Below, in pieces: positions 16,596 to 26,007 of a DNA stretch of 64,000 nt (within the stretch, counting starts at the first letter, position 1; each line of letters starts with the position of its first letter). The notes beneath the pieces were generated by a model. It worked only from the letters and a program-made list of their open reading frames with translations. It was not told the DNA's origin and did no database searches. Both the position numbers and the translations under genes were made by a program. This stretch comes from Bacteroidaceae bacterium (GTDB lineage: Bacteria > Bacteroidota > Bacteroidia > Bacteroidales > Bacteroidaceae). The stretch lies in NCBI GenBank assembly GCA_902362375.1, contig CABIVS010000007.1:186001-250000 (forward strand). Reading direction: 5' to 3'.

Positions 16596-18218
16596 TTATT
16601 TGCAATCCCACCAAACATGAGTAGCCATTGAGTCTCCTTTTTTAGTCTTAGACTCTTGAGTCAAAGTCAAAACAGCAGCCTCCACGCTTTCTTTATTTTC
16701 ACGATATTCGTCGGTCGGATATGGCATACGCCGCGCACCTTCTGTATCATCAACAATACCACTGCTGGCATTTGCCGCCATCGGCATCAACTTTGGATAG
16801 CCGGTACGCCGATATTCAGACCATGATTCCATACCATTCGGGAAATTGGCAATCCATTTCTGAGTAATAATCTGTTCAAGACTTTTCTCAAAGTCACCAC
16901 CAGCCCATGCTACTGTAACAGCAGTATTAATCGAACCGGAATAATCATAAGTCTGCCCACTCTGTCCTTTTAATGGATCCTTGTAGCCTTCTACTTTTCC
17001 AGTATTCGCCAAATAGCTTTCTACTCCACTACTGATATTGTTTTCTTCAAATGACAAACGGATACCTGCTTCATAAAGGTCTTTTGGAGAGCCTCCCATA
17101 TTCCACCCACGAAGAGCTCCTTCAGCACGTAAGAAAGCAACTTCTGAAGCACGGAATACAACAATGTTATCACTTGCAGCTACTTTCATACAAGAAGAAC
17201 CTTGTGACCAGGAATTATACTGTCCCTGCAAAATGCCCCGACGCAATCCGACGTAACCTTCTTCTCCCGTATATGCATTTCCTGATACGGTACCAAAAGT
17301 ACTTTTGTCATAATAGGCTTCACGACGAGGGTCATTATAACCATTCATGTAACAAGTTAAATCGGCTGAGATTCGTGCGTCAGACCATAGTACCATAAAA
17401 CGTTGCCACGGATTATGATCGGCAACTTTGCGATAAGCACCGTCAGAGACGGTAGTCATTACACCTGCTTCTACAGCTTCTTCAGCCAACTGCTGCGATG
17501 TTTTTCCGTTCACATTGAATCCTGCTACGTAACAAGTACGCATCGCCATTCTAAGCTTCAAAGAGTTGGCAAACTTGCACCATGCTAATGTATTACCATT
17601 ATAAATTCTGTCTGCACTTGAACTGAAACTCTGGCTAGCATATTTACTCAATACTGAGATAACATTATCCAAATCCTCAAACATCTTAGTATAAACAGCT
17701 TGCTGAGAATCATAAGGGGATTTGATTGCGTTAGCGGCTCCCACCTGTGAATAAGGAATAGGACCATATGTATCTGTTACACGTAACATAACAACAATGC
17801 GATATAGCTCGGCTAATGATAAGAATAATTCATCATCACTCTGATTCTTCAAATTAAAATAATCAGGATAGAACTTTGAATAGAAATCATTAAATGGAAT
17901 TTTCTTCCAGTCATCCGAAGGATTATAAGTTGCATAACGACCAGACCAACCTGTTCCCAAATTAGAGTCTGCTACATATCCCGAGAATCCTCCTGCCATC
18001 AAACAGTCTACATACTGAGAAAAGTTTTCTTGTTCCGGCATCATTAAATCCTGCAAGTTAAGAGCTAATGACCTCACTAAATACCAATCTACCCCCATAT
18101 CGTTCTGATCCGGTTCATGAGGATTCTTATTATAATCTTCAAAGTTTCCCGTACATGCAGTTGTACCAAAAAGAAACAAACCAGCGACTATAAACTGTAT
18201 TATTGTATTTTTCTTCAT
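16596..18218 (-). CDS. SusD-like outer-membrane lipoprotein (SusD_2 type)
   Basis: A 540-residue lipoprotein with lipobox TTAC (Cys22), followed by TGNFEDYNKNP, the typical beginning of the SusD_2 branch of the SusD/RagB superfamily. The alpha-helical TPR-like body contains ADRIYNGNTLAWCKFANSLKLRMAMR and, later, FRASEVAFLRAEGALRGW, both characteristic of the family. It acts as the lid of the SusC channel at the outer face of the outer membrane and captures oligomannose released by the GH18 enzyme. It begins 11 bases after the SusC stop codon. It is not closely similar to the second SusD of this window (46724-48349), which belongs to the classical RagB/SusD type. Confidence 0.95.
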   Translation of the reverse strand: MKKNTIIQFIVAGLFLFGTTACTGNFEDYNKNPHEPDQNDMGVDWYLVRSLALNLQDLMMPEQENFSQYVDCLMAGGFSGYVADSNLGTGWSGRYATYNPSDDWKKIPFNDFYSKFYPDYFNLKNQSDDELFLSLAELYRIVVMLRVTDTYGPIPYSQVGAANAIKSPYDSQQAVYTKMFEDLDNVISVLSKYASQSFSSSADRIYNGNTLAWCKFANSLKLRMAMRTCYVAGFNVNGKTSQQLAEEAVEAGVMTTVSDGAYRKVADHNPWQRFMVLWSDARISADLTCYMNGYNDPRREAYYDKSTFGTVSGNAYTGEEGYVGLRRGILQGQYNSWSQGSSCMKVAASDNIVVFRASEVAFLRAEGALRGWNMGGSPKDLYEAGIRLSFEENNISSGVESYLANTGKVEGYKDPLKGQSGQTYDYSGSINTAVTVAWAGGDFEKSLEQIITQKWIANFPNGMESWSEYRRTGYPKLMPMAANASSGIVDDTEGARRMPYPTDEYRENKESVEAAVLTLTQESKTKKGDSMATHVWWDCK

Positions 18219-18229
18219 CTTTTCAGTTT

Positions 18230-21200
18230 TTAGAATTTAAGTTTCAAATTGAATCCTACGCTACGAAGGCTAGGCATCATAAAGTAATCAATTCCTTGAT
18301 AATAATTACCTGTAGTTGCCACTGACTCCGGATCGAAAGGAGCCTTACAGTAAATCATCCATAAATTACGTCCTACTAATGAAAGAGTTATATCCATTAT
18401 GTTTTTCAGTTTTTTTCTTGGAATGGTGTAACTTACTGAAGCTTCTTGCAGACGCAAGTTAGTGGCGCTATACGTATAGTATTGAGGAATACCACTGTCA
18501 GCACCGACTACTGAATACCATTTTTGTGCATCAATTCTATCATTACCATTTATCACAACCCCACCATTGTCACGGGCTGCCGCTGTTACCTCAGACACAC
18601 CATAGGAATCAAGTACGGCTTGGGTTGCAGAATACACAACACCTCCCAAACGGGCTGTTAACAAGAAACCAAGCCCCCAGTTGCCATATTGGAAATCATT
18701 ACGCCATGCCATATTAGCTTTTGGGAAGACAGAACCTAGATAAATGTCATCAACTTTATCGTTTACTGTCACATTTCCATCTTCATTTACATAAATCTTA
18801 TTATTCGAATCGCGGAGTAAGTCGGACTGTGAATAAAGATCACCCAAAGAACCACCTACTTTTAAAATAAACCTAGCCTTTGATAAACCACCTACATCCA
18901 TTCGGTCTTTTGTAATCTCTTCACCTGTCACAGGATTTATATACCCGTCAATCAAGCTTAATATTTTGTTTTTATTGGCGCTGAATGTATAATTCGAACT
19001 CCATGTAAATTTATTCCATGTATTTTTGTAACCCAAAGAGAGTTCTACACCACGGTTGCGTACATTACCAGTCTGTGCATAAAAAGTGCTGTATCCTCCT
19101 GTTGGAGAAAGTTTGGCATCCATAGTCTGGTTATAAGTCTTGGTATTGTAGAATGAAACATCCAAATTGAAGTTTTTCAGAAAGCGTGCAGTAAGACCAA
19201 CTTCCCAAGAGTCTGTTCTTTCCGGTTTCAAATCATATAATGGATATGCAGATTGAGAAGAATACGCTCCGGTAGAAGTATTCCAAGAGAAAGTCGGATA
19301 TGCTAAGAAACGCCCGAAGGGTAGACCAACAGATGCCCATGAAGCACGTAATTTCAAGTAAGAAATACTTTCAGGTAACTTAAACAACTCTGACAGAACA
19401 ATAGAAGTACCTACTGACGGGTAGAAAAAAGATGCTTGTTTTGAGTTCGGGCCCGCCAGTTGGCTCGGCCAATCATTACGTCCGGTAAGAGTTAAATAAT
19501 AAGTACTCTTATAGCCAACTTCCGCTGATGCAAATATAGATTGAGTCTGTTCACGATAACCGGTTTCCTCACGTTTACCTGTATCCTTATCCAGTTGGGC
19601 AACAGTGAAAAAGTTAGGAAGACCGTTTGCGGCAATCGGTCCACTGACACCAAGAGCTTCAGAACGATTATCGGAATAGGAAGCACCAATATTGGCAGTC
19701 AGGCTCCAATCCTCTCCAAATGTCTTGTTAATATTCAGCAACAAATCCGCGTATGTTTGTTTGTCACGAGTATTTGTTACTCCATAAAAACCATTTTTAC
19801 CTTCAGCTATGGTTTCAATAGTAGAAGCATAGTATTTTTGTGTATATGTGTTATAGGAATTATCCAAACGTACACGCCCGGCTACATTCAACCAACTTAA
19901 GATATCATAACTCAAAGCTGCACTCAACATATAACGGTCTTTGTCATTTTCGCGCAAGTTACGGTAGTTGATCCAGTAAGGATTTTGCAAACGAAAAGAA
20001 CCACCACCTTGCGGCCAGTATTGAGTATACATGTTACGTTCTAAATCATAACGTTCATACATCTTATAATCTTCCCAGTCGTTACCACGTGGAAATAAAT
20101 AAGCAGAAGCCAATGGATTGGCATAGATACCCTGGTTTACCATATTACGGTCTTTCTGCATAATATATTGAGCCCCCACATCCAACTTCATTTTATCATC
20201 TAGGAAAAGAGTTGTATTACGGAATGTAAAGTTATAGCGTTCATACTTATTATTGGGAATAATTCCACGTGAATTAACCGCAGCAGCAGACAAATAAGTC
20301 TGATTGTGTTCAGTTCCGGTAGAAAGTGTTACAGACTCTGTTCCGATAAGTCCTGTTTGGAAATAATCACTTGCAGGATCGTATCCATAGTAATTGGCAT
20401 CGTTCAGTCTCTTTCCCCAACTGGCATCTGTGCCGGATGTGCCATAACGATTTTGGAATTCCGGCATAACAAACTGGGATAACATTTCTGTATTACTGGA
20501 TACCGTCAGAGATACACGCCCAACTTTTCCTTTCTTTGTAGTAATTACAATAGCACCATTGGCAGCATTGCTACCATACAATGCGGCAGCAGCGGCTCCG
20601 GATAAGACCGACATTGATTCAATATCTTCCGGATTAATATCTGCTATAGCTTCTGTGGAACCTTGTGATTGAAATTCTTCAGAACCACCTGAAGCACTTA
20701 AATTATACATTGGAATACCGTCAATTACATAAAGTGCATTGGAAGATTGTTCAATACCTCTTGATCCACGCATAACAACCTTACTTGCACCACCAATACC
20801 GGAAGAAGAAGAGTTGATGTTCAAACCTGCGACCTTTCCATTTAGAGAGTTGATAAAGTTTGCATCTTTTACAGCCAAAGCCGATTCGGCATCTACTTGT
20901 GTTACATTGTAACTCAAAGCTTTCTCTGAACGTTTGATACCTAGTGCTGTAACTACAACCTCATCAATCACTTGTGTATCGTCCATCAACGTTATATTGA
21001 TAGAGGTCTGCCCTTTTAAAGGCACCTCCTGTGTCTTATAGCCAATATAAGAATAAATAATAATAGGATTATTACTTTTTGTGATTATTTTATAATTACC
21101 ATCTAAATCCGTAATAGCGCCATCTGTTGTTCCCTTTACTAAGATACTAACACCAATTAGAGGTTCACCCTTAGAATCCAATACTTGTCCGGTTATAGTA

Positions 21201-21556
21201 CGTTCTTTTCCACTTTGCTGTTGTACTGGATTAGAATCCCCCTTTTCAGATAAATAAATAATATTCTCTTCTATTTTATAAGAGACTGCCTTATCTTTAA
21301 GGAGTGTACTTAATACTTGCTCCAAAGAAGCGTCCTTCACTTTAAGAGGCTCAACCGTAATGGTTGAAAGTTTGTCATTATAAAAAAACTGATACTTTGA
21401 TTGTGATTGAATTTGCTTGATTACAGTGCCTAAAGTTGTACGGGGAGTTGATAAGGTCAACTGCGCCATAGCCCATTGTACAGGAACTGCCAAAAACAAA
21501 AAGACTAATAAAGCCCGAAATAACTTCGAGTTTCGAAGCGAATGTTTGCTTTCCAT
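18230..21556 (-). CDS. SusC-like TonB-dependent transporter with STN signalling domain
   Basis: A 1108-residue outer-membrane transporter. The signal peptide ends near WAMA (about residue 31). An STN (secretin/TonB short N-terminal) domain follows at about 40-105 (TLGTVIKQIQSQSKYQFFYN, ending in ENIIYLSEK), then a carboxypeptidase-regulatory-like domain (about 118-200), the plug (from DEVVVTALGIKRS, including SGAAAAALYGSNAANGAIVI) and the beta-barrel. The STN domain is the part that contacts a FecR-type anti-sigma factor, and such a pair is encoded at 4292-5894. It forms the import complex with the adjacent SusD and takes up mannose oligosaccharides. It is the first gene of a six-gene minus-strand operon. 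Confidence 0.96.
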   Translation of the reverse strand: MESKHSLRNSKLFRALLVFLFLAVPVQWAMAQLTLSTPRTTLGTVIKQIQSQSKYQFFYNDKLSTITVEPLKVKDASLEQVLSTLLKDKAVSYKIEENIIYLSEKGDSNPVQQQSGKERTITGQVLDSKGEPLIGVSILVKGTTDGAITDLDGNYKIITKSNNPIIIYSYIGYKTQEVPLKGQTSINITLMDDTQVIDEVVVTALGIKRSEKALSYNVTQVDAESALAVKDANFINSLNGKVAGLNINSSSSGIGGASKVVMRGSRGIEQSSNALYVIDGIPMYNLSASGGSEEFQSQGSTEAIADINPEDIESMSVLSGAAAAALYGSNAANGAIVITTKKGKVGRVSLTVSSNTEMLSQFVMPEFQNRYGTSGTDASWGKRLNDANYYGYDPASDYFQTGLIGTESVTLSTGTEHNQTYLSAAAVNSRGIIPNNKYERYNFTFRNTTLFLDDKMKLDVGAQYIMQKDRNMVNQGIYANPLASAYLFPRGNDWEDYKMYERYDLERNMYTQYWPQGGGSFRLQNPYWINYRNLRENDKDRYMLSAALSYDILSWLNVAGRVRLDNSYNTYTQKYYASTIETIAEGKNGFYGVTNTRDKQTYADLLLNINKTFGEDWSLTANIGASYSDNRSEALGVSGPIAANGLPNFFTVAQLDKDTGKREETGYREQTQSIFASAEVGYKSTYYLTLTGRNDWPSQLAGPNSKQASFFYPSVGTSIVLSELFKLPESISYLKLRASWASVGLPFGRFLAYPTFSWNTSTGAYSSQSAYPLYDLKPERTDSWEVGLTARFLKNFNLDVSFYNTKTYNQTMDAKLSPTGGYSTFYAQTGNVRNRGVELSLGYKNTWNKFTWSSNYTFSANKNKILSLIDGYINPVTGEEITKDRMDVGGLSKARFILKVGGSLGDLYSQSDLLRDSNNKIYVNEDGNVTVNDKVDDIYLGSVFPKANMAWRNDFQYGNWGLGFLLTARLGGVVYSATQAVLDSYGVSEVTAAARDNGGVVINGNDRIDAQKWYSVVGADSGIPQYYTYSATNLRLQEASVSYTIPRKKLKNIMDITLSLVGRNLWMIYCKAPFDPESVATTGNYYQGIDYFMMPSLRSVGFNLKLKF

Positions 21557-21902
21557 ACATTTTATTTAATGGTTATACATTTTATTAAACTCTCAAGGAT
21601 GGTGTCGACTTCCCCTCCTCTGTTAATAAAACAATGCTAAAATAATAAACACTTAGTCCGATTTATCTTTTTTTAAAAAAAAATCTTTTCCAAGAGAAAA
21701 TAATTTGCGGGGTATGCGTGCCAATGCTTACGGTTCACACATGATTTTTACTATGGCCTCCAACTGAGACAATTTTGAAACAGTGCAATTACCGACTATG
21801 CAAAGAATAGCTCGCTCTTTCTAGGATGAAGAACTAGTATTCGACAGTATCAAATCTCTCAAAGACTGGAAATAATAAACTTATTAAAATGAAACTGAAG
21901 AT
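21557..21902. other. Intergenic region upstream of SusC operon
   Basis: This 346-base region holds the expected ECF-sigma promoter for the minus-strand SusC operon, but I cannot assign the boxes. A T7A9 dyad near 21670-21690 gives a very AT-rich stretch. No TAnnTTTG -7 box facing SusC is obvious, which fits dependence on an alternative sigma factor. A relict lipoprotein gene begins at 21903 on the other strand. Confidence 0.4.
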
Positions 21903-22359
21903 ATGAAAACAATAAATAAGTTATTAATGGTTATGTCTATCCTGCTCCTTGTAGGGTTGATGTAATGATGACAAACAGGAGGGAATTACAACAGAACCAA
22001 TTTCTAAATTAGAAATAGAACAGGAAAATATAAAAGTAAAGATTGGTAGCGAAAATAAGGAGACTATCAGTATTACACAAGGAGGTGGTGAATACAACGT
22101 ATCTTCACTAAATCTGTATATTGCCCAAGCTACGATAGAAAATAGTGGAACCCAAATAGAAGGTTTTCAAAATGTTGGAACAATAATTATAGTATCAAAC
22201 AAAGACGGAAGATTCCGTAAACTGTCTGTTAGTGTTTATGCCACCGACATATTGGAACTAGACAAAGAAAGCATCGAATTTATTACCAGACTTGAATATT
22301 CAGACGAAGCAACAATCAATGTTACAAATGGAAATGGAGAATTATTCTATAACATCTAA
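21903..22359 (+). pseudogene. Frameshifted small lipoprotein gene
   Basis: The ATG at 21903 opens a typical signal peptide (MKTINKLLMVMSILLLVGL) but runs into a stop at 21963. One frame over, starting exactly at a Cys codon at 21961, an open frame continues as CNDDKQEGITTEPIS for 132 codons to a stop at 22359. Joined, these give a normal Bacteroides lipoprotein of about 150 residues with an acidic surface-export run after the Cys. The body is beta-rich and Ig-like (QGGGEYNVSSLNLYIA). A single small indel at the lipobox explains the break. Alternatives are a sequencing error or a phase-variable site, although no homopolymer tract is present at the junction. Confidence 0.75.
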
Positions 22360-22488
22360 TAATAAAGTTGCAATATCTCAATACAAAAAGTAAGTTTGTA
22401 ATAAGAAGGTTCTATAAATAAATCCTCCATGATGTGTATATGAAAAATGAAGGGCTTTTAAAAAAGTTTTGAGATAAAAACATCTTAA

Positions 22489-23907
22489 TCACTCCACCTG
22501 TTCTTTCGGATAATTCACCAAATACAATGTTTTTGTCGCACGAGTAAAAGCCGTATACAGCCATCGGAAATAATCAGGAGTCAAATACTCATCCGTCATA
22601 TACCCCTGATCTAAAAATACATTCTGCCACTGCCCACCTTGCGCTTTATGACAGGTTATTGCATATGCATATTTCACTTGCAATGCATTATAATGCGGAT
22701 CAGCTTTCATCTTTTTCATCCGGTCTCTTTTGATTGGAATATCTATATAGTCCTCAAGTACTGTATAAAATAATCGGTCATTGTCTTCTTTTGATAATGC
22801 AGGTGAATCCGAATGCAAAGTATCCAATAAGAGATTTGCATCCAATTCAAAATCATTCTGGTCAGGAAAACGGAGAGTGACTTCCGCAAAACGAAAGCCA
22901 TATATGTCACGAGTTCGACGAACACGCCGGACAACTGCTATCTCGCCATTCGCTATAAAATCCATCTCCTTATATTTCTCTGTCCAATAGTAATTATTTC
23001 TAGCTATCATCAACATATCTCCTGAGTTCAATTCATCTTCACGCCAAAGAATTTGAGCACGTATTCCATTATTATATAGGTTTGCACGCTTATTAGAACG
23101 ACAGACAACAATCGTTTCATCCATACCATCATGATCATAACAATTAGTCAGTTCCTCTATCAGTTCCGTTCCCAGTACCAGTTTAATATCAGGAAAGCCT
23201 GCTATTTTTATTTTAGGCAAAGAATAACAATCATCCTCCGCTATCAATCGCCTCAACTGTGTGGCATTCCATAATATTCCGGATTCTTGCACCTGACGAA
23301 CTACTTGAGTAAGATCAATCTCACGTACTTCAAGCCCATATCCCTTCAATGCATCGGAAAAAAGTGCCGGGCTTAACTCCTCTCCTACCGGAGGAAGCTG
23401 CGCAGTATCACCCATTAACAAGAGACGACACCCCTGCCCCGAATAAACAAATTGCACTAAATCGTCCAATAGACGACCTGTTCCAAACACACTCCCCGAC
23501 AGTCCTTCGTTTGAAATCATGGAAGCCTCATCAACGATGAATAAAGTATTTGTAGCCAGATTGTCATTGATCGAAAAATTACTAAGCTCATTCGAAAAAG
23601 ACTGTTGCCTATATATTTTTTTATGAATGGTGAAAGCCGGATGTCCTGCATATGTTGAAAAGACCTTTGCCGCGCGCCCTGTAGGAGCCAACAATACAGA
23701 TTTCTGCTGCAATTGATCCATGGTTTTCACCAATGCCCCTACCAATGAAGTTTTACCAGTGCCGGCATAACCTCTTAAGATAAAGACTTCATCCGCCAGT
23801 GTGGACAGCAGAAACTCTGAAAGAGATTTTACAGCAATTTCCTGCTCTAAAGTTGGTTGATAAGGAAAATTTTCCTTAATTTGCCTTTCTAAATAGTTAT
23901 TTATCAT
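22489..23907 (-). CDS. RecD-like ATP-dependent DNA helicase
   Basis: A 472-residue superfamily 1 helicase, much shorter than full RecD2. Motif I (Walker A) is GYAGTGKT at residues 46-53. Motif II is IVDEASMI near 127. A GDTAQLPPVG motif III and a C-terminal UvrD_C_2-type segment, YAYAITCHKAQGGQW, complete the core. The last (motifs V/VI, with TAFTRATKTLYLV) is typical of RecD/TraA/Dda-like enzymes. It is predicted to be cytoplasmic and to act in DNA repair or recombination, but the exact partner is unknown. It stands alone on the minus strand, divergent from the operon beginning at 24003. Confidence 0.9.
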   Translation of the reverse strand: MINNYLERQIKENFPYQPTLEQEIAVKSLSEFLLSTLADEVFILRGYAGTGKTSLVGALVKTMDQLQQKSVLLAPTGRAAKVFSTYAGHPAFTIHKKIYRQQSFSNELSNFSINDNLATNTLFIVDEASMISNEGLSGSVFGTGRLLDDLVQFVYSGQGCRLLLMGDTAQLPPVGEELSPALFSDALKGYGLEVREIDLTQVVRQVQESGILWNATQLRRLIAEDDCYSLPKIKIAGFPDIKLVLGTELIEELTNCYDHDGMDETIVVCRSNKRANLYNNGIRAQILWREDELNSGDMLMIARNNYYWTEKYKEMDFIANGEIAVVRRVRRTRDIYGFRFAEVTLRFPDQNDFELDANLLLDTLHSDSPALSKEDNDRLFYTVLEDYIDIPIKRDRMKKMKADPHYNALQVKYAYAITCHKAQGGQWQNVFLDQGYMTDEYLTPDYFRWLYTAFTRATKTLYLVNYPKEQVE

Positions 23908-23959
23908 TTTTGTACGAGAAAAAAGTTCGAGGAACTATCGTATTTAAATTTATTTATTC

Positions 23960-23967
23960 TATTTTTG
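23960..23967 (+). promoter_or_regulatory. -7 promoter box for the rsmD operon
   Basis: TATTTTTG matches TAnnTTTG, 35 bases before the ATG at 24003. No TTTG with 19-base spacing is seen upstream. Confidence 0.5.
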
Positions 23968-24002
23968 CGATGCGAATATAACAACTAAAAACATAATTTA
24001 TC

Positions 24003-24689
24003 ATGAAAACAGTATTTAATATTGTATTGGTGCTTTGTGCTGCTGCACTGATTTACATCTGCTACACCAGCATTATGGGTCCTATCAATTTTGAAAACGC
24101 TAAAAAAGACAGAGAAAAAGCAGTCATTGCCCGTTTGATCGACATCCGTAAGGCACAGCAGGAATACCGTACGCTGCACCGCGGAATGTATACAGACAAA
24201 TTTGACACATTGATTGACTTCGTTAAAAATCAAAAATTGCCGTTCGTTATGAAGATGGGAATGTTGACCGACAAACAATTGGAAGACGGACTGACTGAAA
24301 AGAAAGCTATGGCTATCATCGAAAAAGCAAAGAAGACAGGCAAATATGATGAAGTTAAGAAATGGGGACTTGAAAACTTCAAACGTGACACTATGTGGGT
24401 AGCTGTTATGGATACTATTTTCCCGAAAGGATTCAACCCGGATTCTATGAGATACATCCCTTACGGAGGTGGTGCTCAATTCGAAATGAATGTAAAAAAC
24501 GATACTGCTAAATCCGGTGCTCCTGTATACTTATTTGAAGTAAAAGCTCCGTATGAAACTTATTTGAACGGACTTGACAAGCAAGAGATTATTAATTTAA
24601 AAGATGTTCAGAGCAAATTGGGTAGATACTGCGGTTTGATGGTAGGTTCTATCGATACTCCGAACAATGGTGCTGGTAACTGGGAATAA
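24003..24689 (+). CDS. Conserved membrane-anchored protein of unknown function
   Basis: A 228-residue protein with one N-terminal hydrophobic helix (about 4-23, VFNIVLVLCAAALIYICYTS). A soluble, lysine-rich domain follows that probably faces the periplasm. The segment after the helix, ARLIDIRKAQQEYRTLHRGMYTDKFDTL, recalls the early part of pseudopilin-like proteins but lacks a prepilin cleavage motif. No catalytic signature is visible. Its TAA stop overlaps the ATG of the next gene by one base (TAATG), and the third gene is rsmD, so the three are co-transcribed. Function not recognised. Confidence 0.85.
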   Translation: MKTVFNIVLVLCAAALIYICYTSIMGPINFENAKKDREKAVIARLIDIRKAQQEYRTLHRGMYTDKFDTLIDFVKNQKLPFVMKMGMLTDKQLEDGLTEKKAMAIIEKAKKTGKYDEVKKWGLENFKRDTMWVAVMDTIFPKGFNPDSMRYIPYGGGAQFEMNVKNDTAKSGAPVYLFEVKAPYETYLNGLDKQEIINLKDVQSKLGRYCGLMVGSIDTPNNGAGNWE

Positions 24690-25459
24690 TGATTGATTTT
24701 ACTAAATCAAAACAATATACTTTATCCATCCGTCTTAGTACGGATGGATTTTCTTTTTCTATCTATAACCCGATTCATGACGATTCGCTTTCAATCATAG
24801 AGAAAGAGATAGACGCTTCTCTATCCCTAACAGCAAATCTAAAGGCAGTCTTCCACGAATCGGACTTTCTCAATCATCCTTACAAACGGGTAAACATTAT
24901 GATGGCAAGTAAACGTTTTACAATCGTGCCATTAGACCTTTTTGAAGAGGAACAGGCGGAACTTCTATTTTATCACAATCATCAGAAAAAAGAAAACGAA
25001 ACGGTACTCTACAATATTCTAAGAAAGAATAATGTAGCTGTCATTTTCGGTATAGACAAAAGCGCACAGATCTTTTTGAATGAACAATATCCCGAAGCTC
25101 GCTTTTATTCTCAATCTACTCCGTTTATCGATTATTTTTCTGTAAAAAGCAGATTAGGAAACAGTAAGAAGATGTATGCTTCTGTACGCAAAGACGGTAT
25201 TGACATCTATTGCTTTGAACGGGGTCATCTACTTCTGTCTAATTCTTTTGAATGCACGCATACAGAAGACCGTATTTACTATTTATTGTACGCTTGGAAG
25301 CAACTGGAATTTAATCAGGAGCGGGATGAGCTACATCTAACTGGAACACTTTCCGAGAAAGAAGTTTTAATGAGCGAACTGAAAAAGTTTATCCTACAGG
25401 TATTTATTATGAATCCTGCAACTAATATTGACATGCAAGCCTTATTAACATGCGAGTAA
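24689..25459 (+). CDS. DUF3822 family protein
   Basis: A 256-residue cytoplasmic protein of the Bacteroidetes DUF3822 type, recognised by its length, its position just before rsmD and its ASKRFTIVPLDLFEEEQAE segment. It resembles actin-like ATPase or pilus-assembly PilM-type folds in pattern (a repeated pair of alpha/beta halves), but no ATP-binding residues are clear. It overlaps the preceding gene by one base and the rsmD start by ten bases. Function unknown. Confidence 0.8.
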   Translation: MIDFTKSKQYTLSIRLSTDGFSFSIYNPIHDDSLSIIEKEIDASLSLTANLKAVFHESDFLNHPYKRVNIMMASKRFTIVPLDLFEEEQAELLFYHNHQKKENETVLYNILRKNNVAVIFGIDKSAQIFLNEQYPEARFYSQSTPFIDYFSVKSRLGNSKKMYASVRKDGIDIYCFERGHLLLSNSFECTHTEDRIYYLLYAWKQLEFNQERDELHLTGTLSEKEVLMSELKKFILQVFIMNPATNIDMQALLTCE

Positions 25460-25983
25460 TCAGCGGTATTTACAAACGAAGAAGATTTGACGTGCCCCGA
25501 ACATTTAAAGCACGTCCTACAACAGATTTCGCCAAAGAAAATCTGTTCAATGTACTCAACAACTACATCGATTTTGAAGAAGGAGTCACAGCTCTCGACT
25601 TGTTTGCCGGAACCGGAAGTATTAGTATCGAACTGGTATCCCGCGGATGTGACCGGGTTATTAGCGTTGAGAAAGATCCTGCGCATCACTCGTTCATCTG
25701 CAAAATCATGAAAGAGGTGCAAACAGACAAGTGTCTGCCAATACGCGGAGATGTATTCAAATTTATCAAGAATGGTCGCGAACAGTTCGACTTCATCTTT
25801 GCCGATCCTCCTTATGCATTAAAAGAGTTGGAAACAATACCTGAATTAATCTTCCAAAACGATCTTCTCAAAGAGGGAGGATTATTGGTACTGGAACACG
25901 GAAAAGATAATAACTTCGAAGATAATCCACATTTCATAGAGAGAAGAGTGTATGGAAGTGTAAACTTCTCACTGTTCAGATAA
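25450..25983 (+). CDS. rsmD: 16S rRNA (guanine966-N2)-methyltransferase
   Basis: Methylates G966 of 16S rRNA with S-adenosylmethionine. The 177 residues show the whole family pattern: an N-terminal MRVISGIYKRRRF, the SAM-binding motif DLFAGTGSISIE (about 50-61) and the catalytic DPPY at 119-122 (IFADPPYAL). The length is normal for RsmD. The start ATG lies inside the end of the DUF3822 gene, showing tight translational coupling. It is convergent with the cardiolipin synthase gene, 24 bases away. Confidence 0.95.
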   Translation: MRVISGIYKRRRFDVPRTFKARPTTDFAKENLFNVLNNYIDFEEGVTALDLFAGTGSISIELVSRGCDRVISVEKDPAHHSFICKIMKEVQTDKCLPIRGDVFKFIKNGREQFDFIFADPPYALKELETIPELIFQNDLLKEGGLLVLEHGKDNNFEDNPHFIERRVYGSVNFSLFR

Positions 25984-26007
25984 GTTTTCCAATCAATCTC
26001 ATCACTA

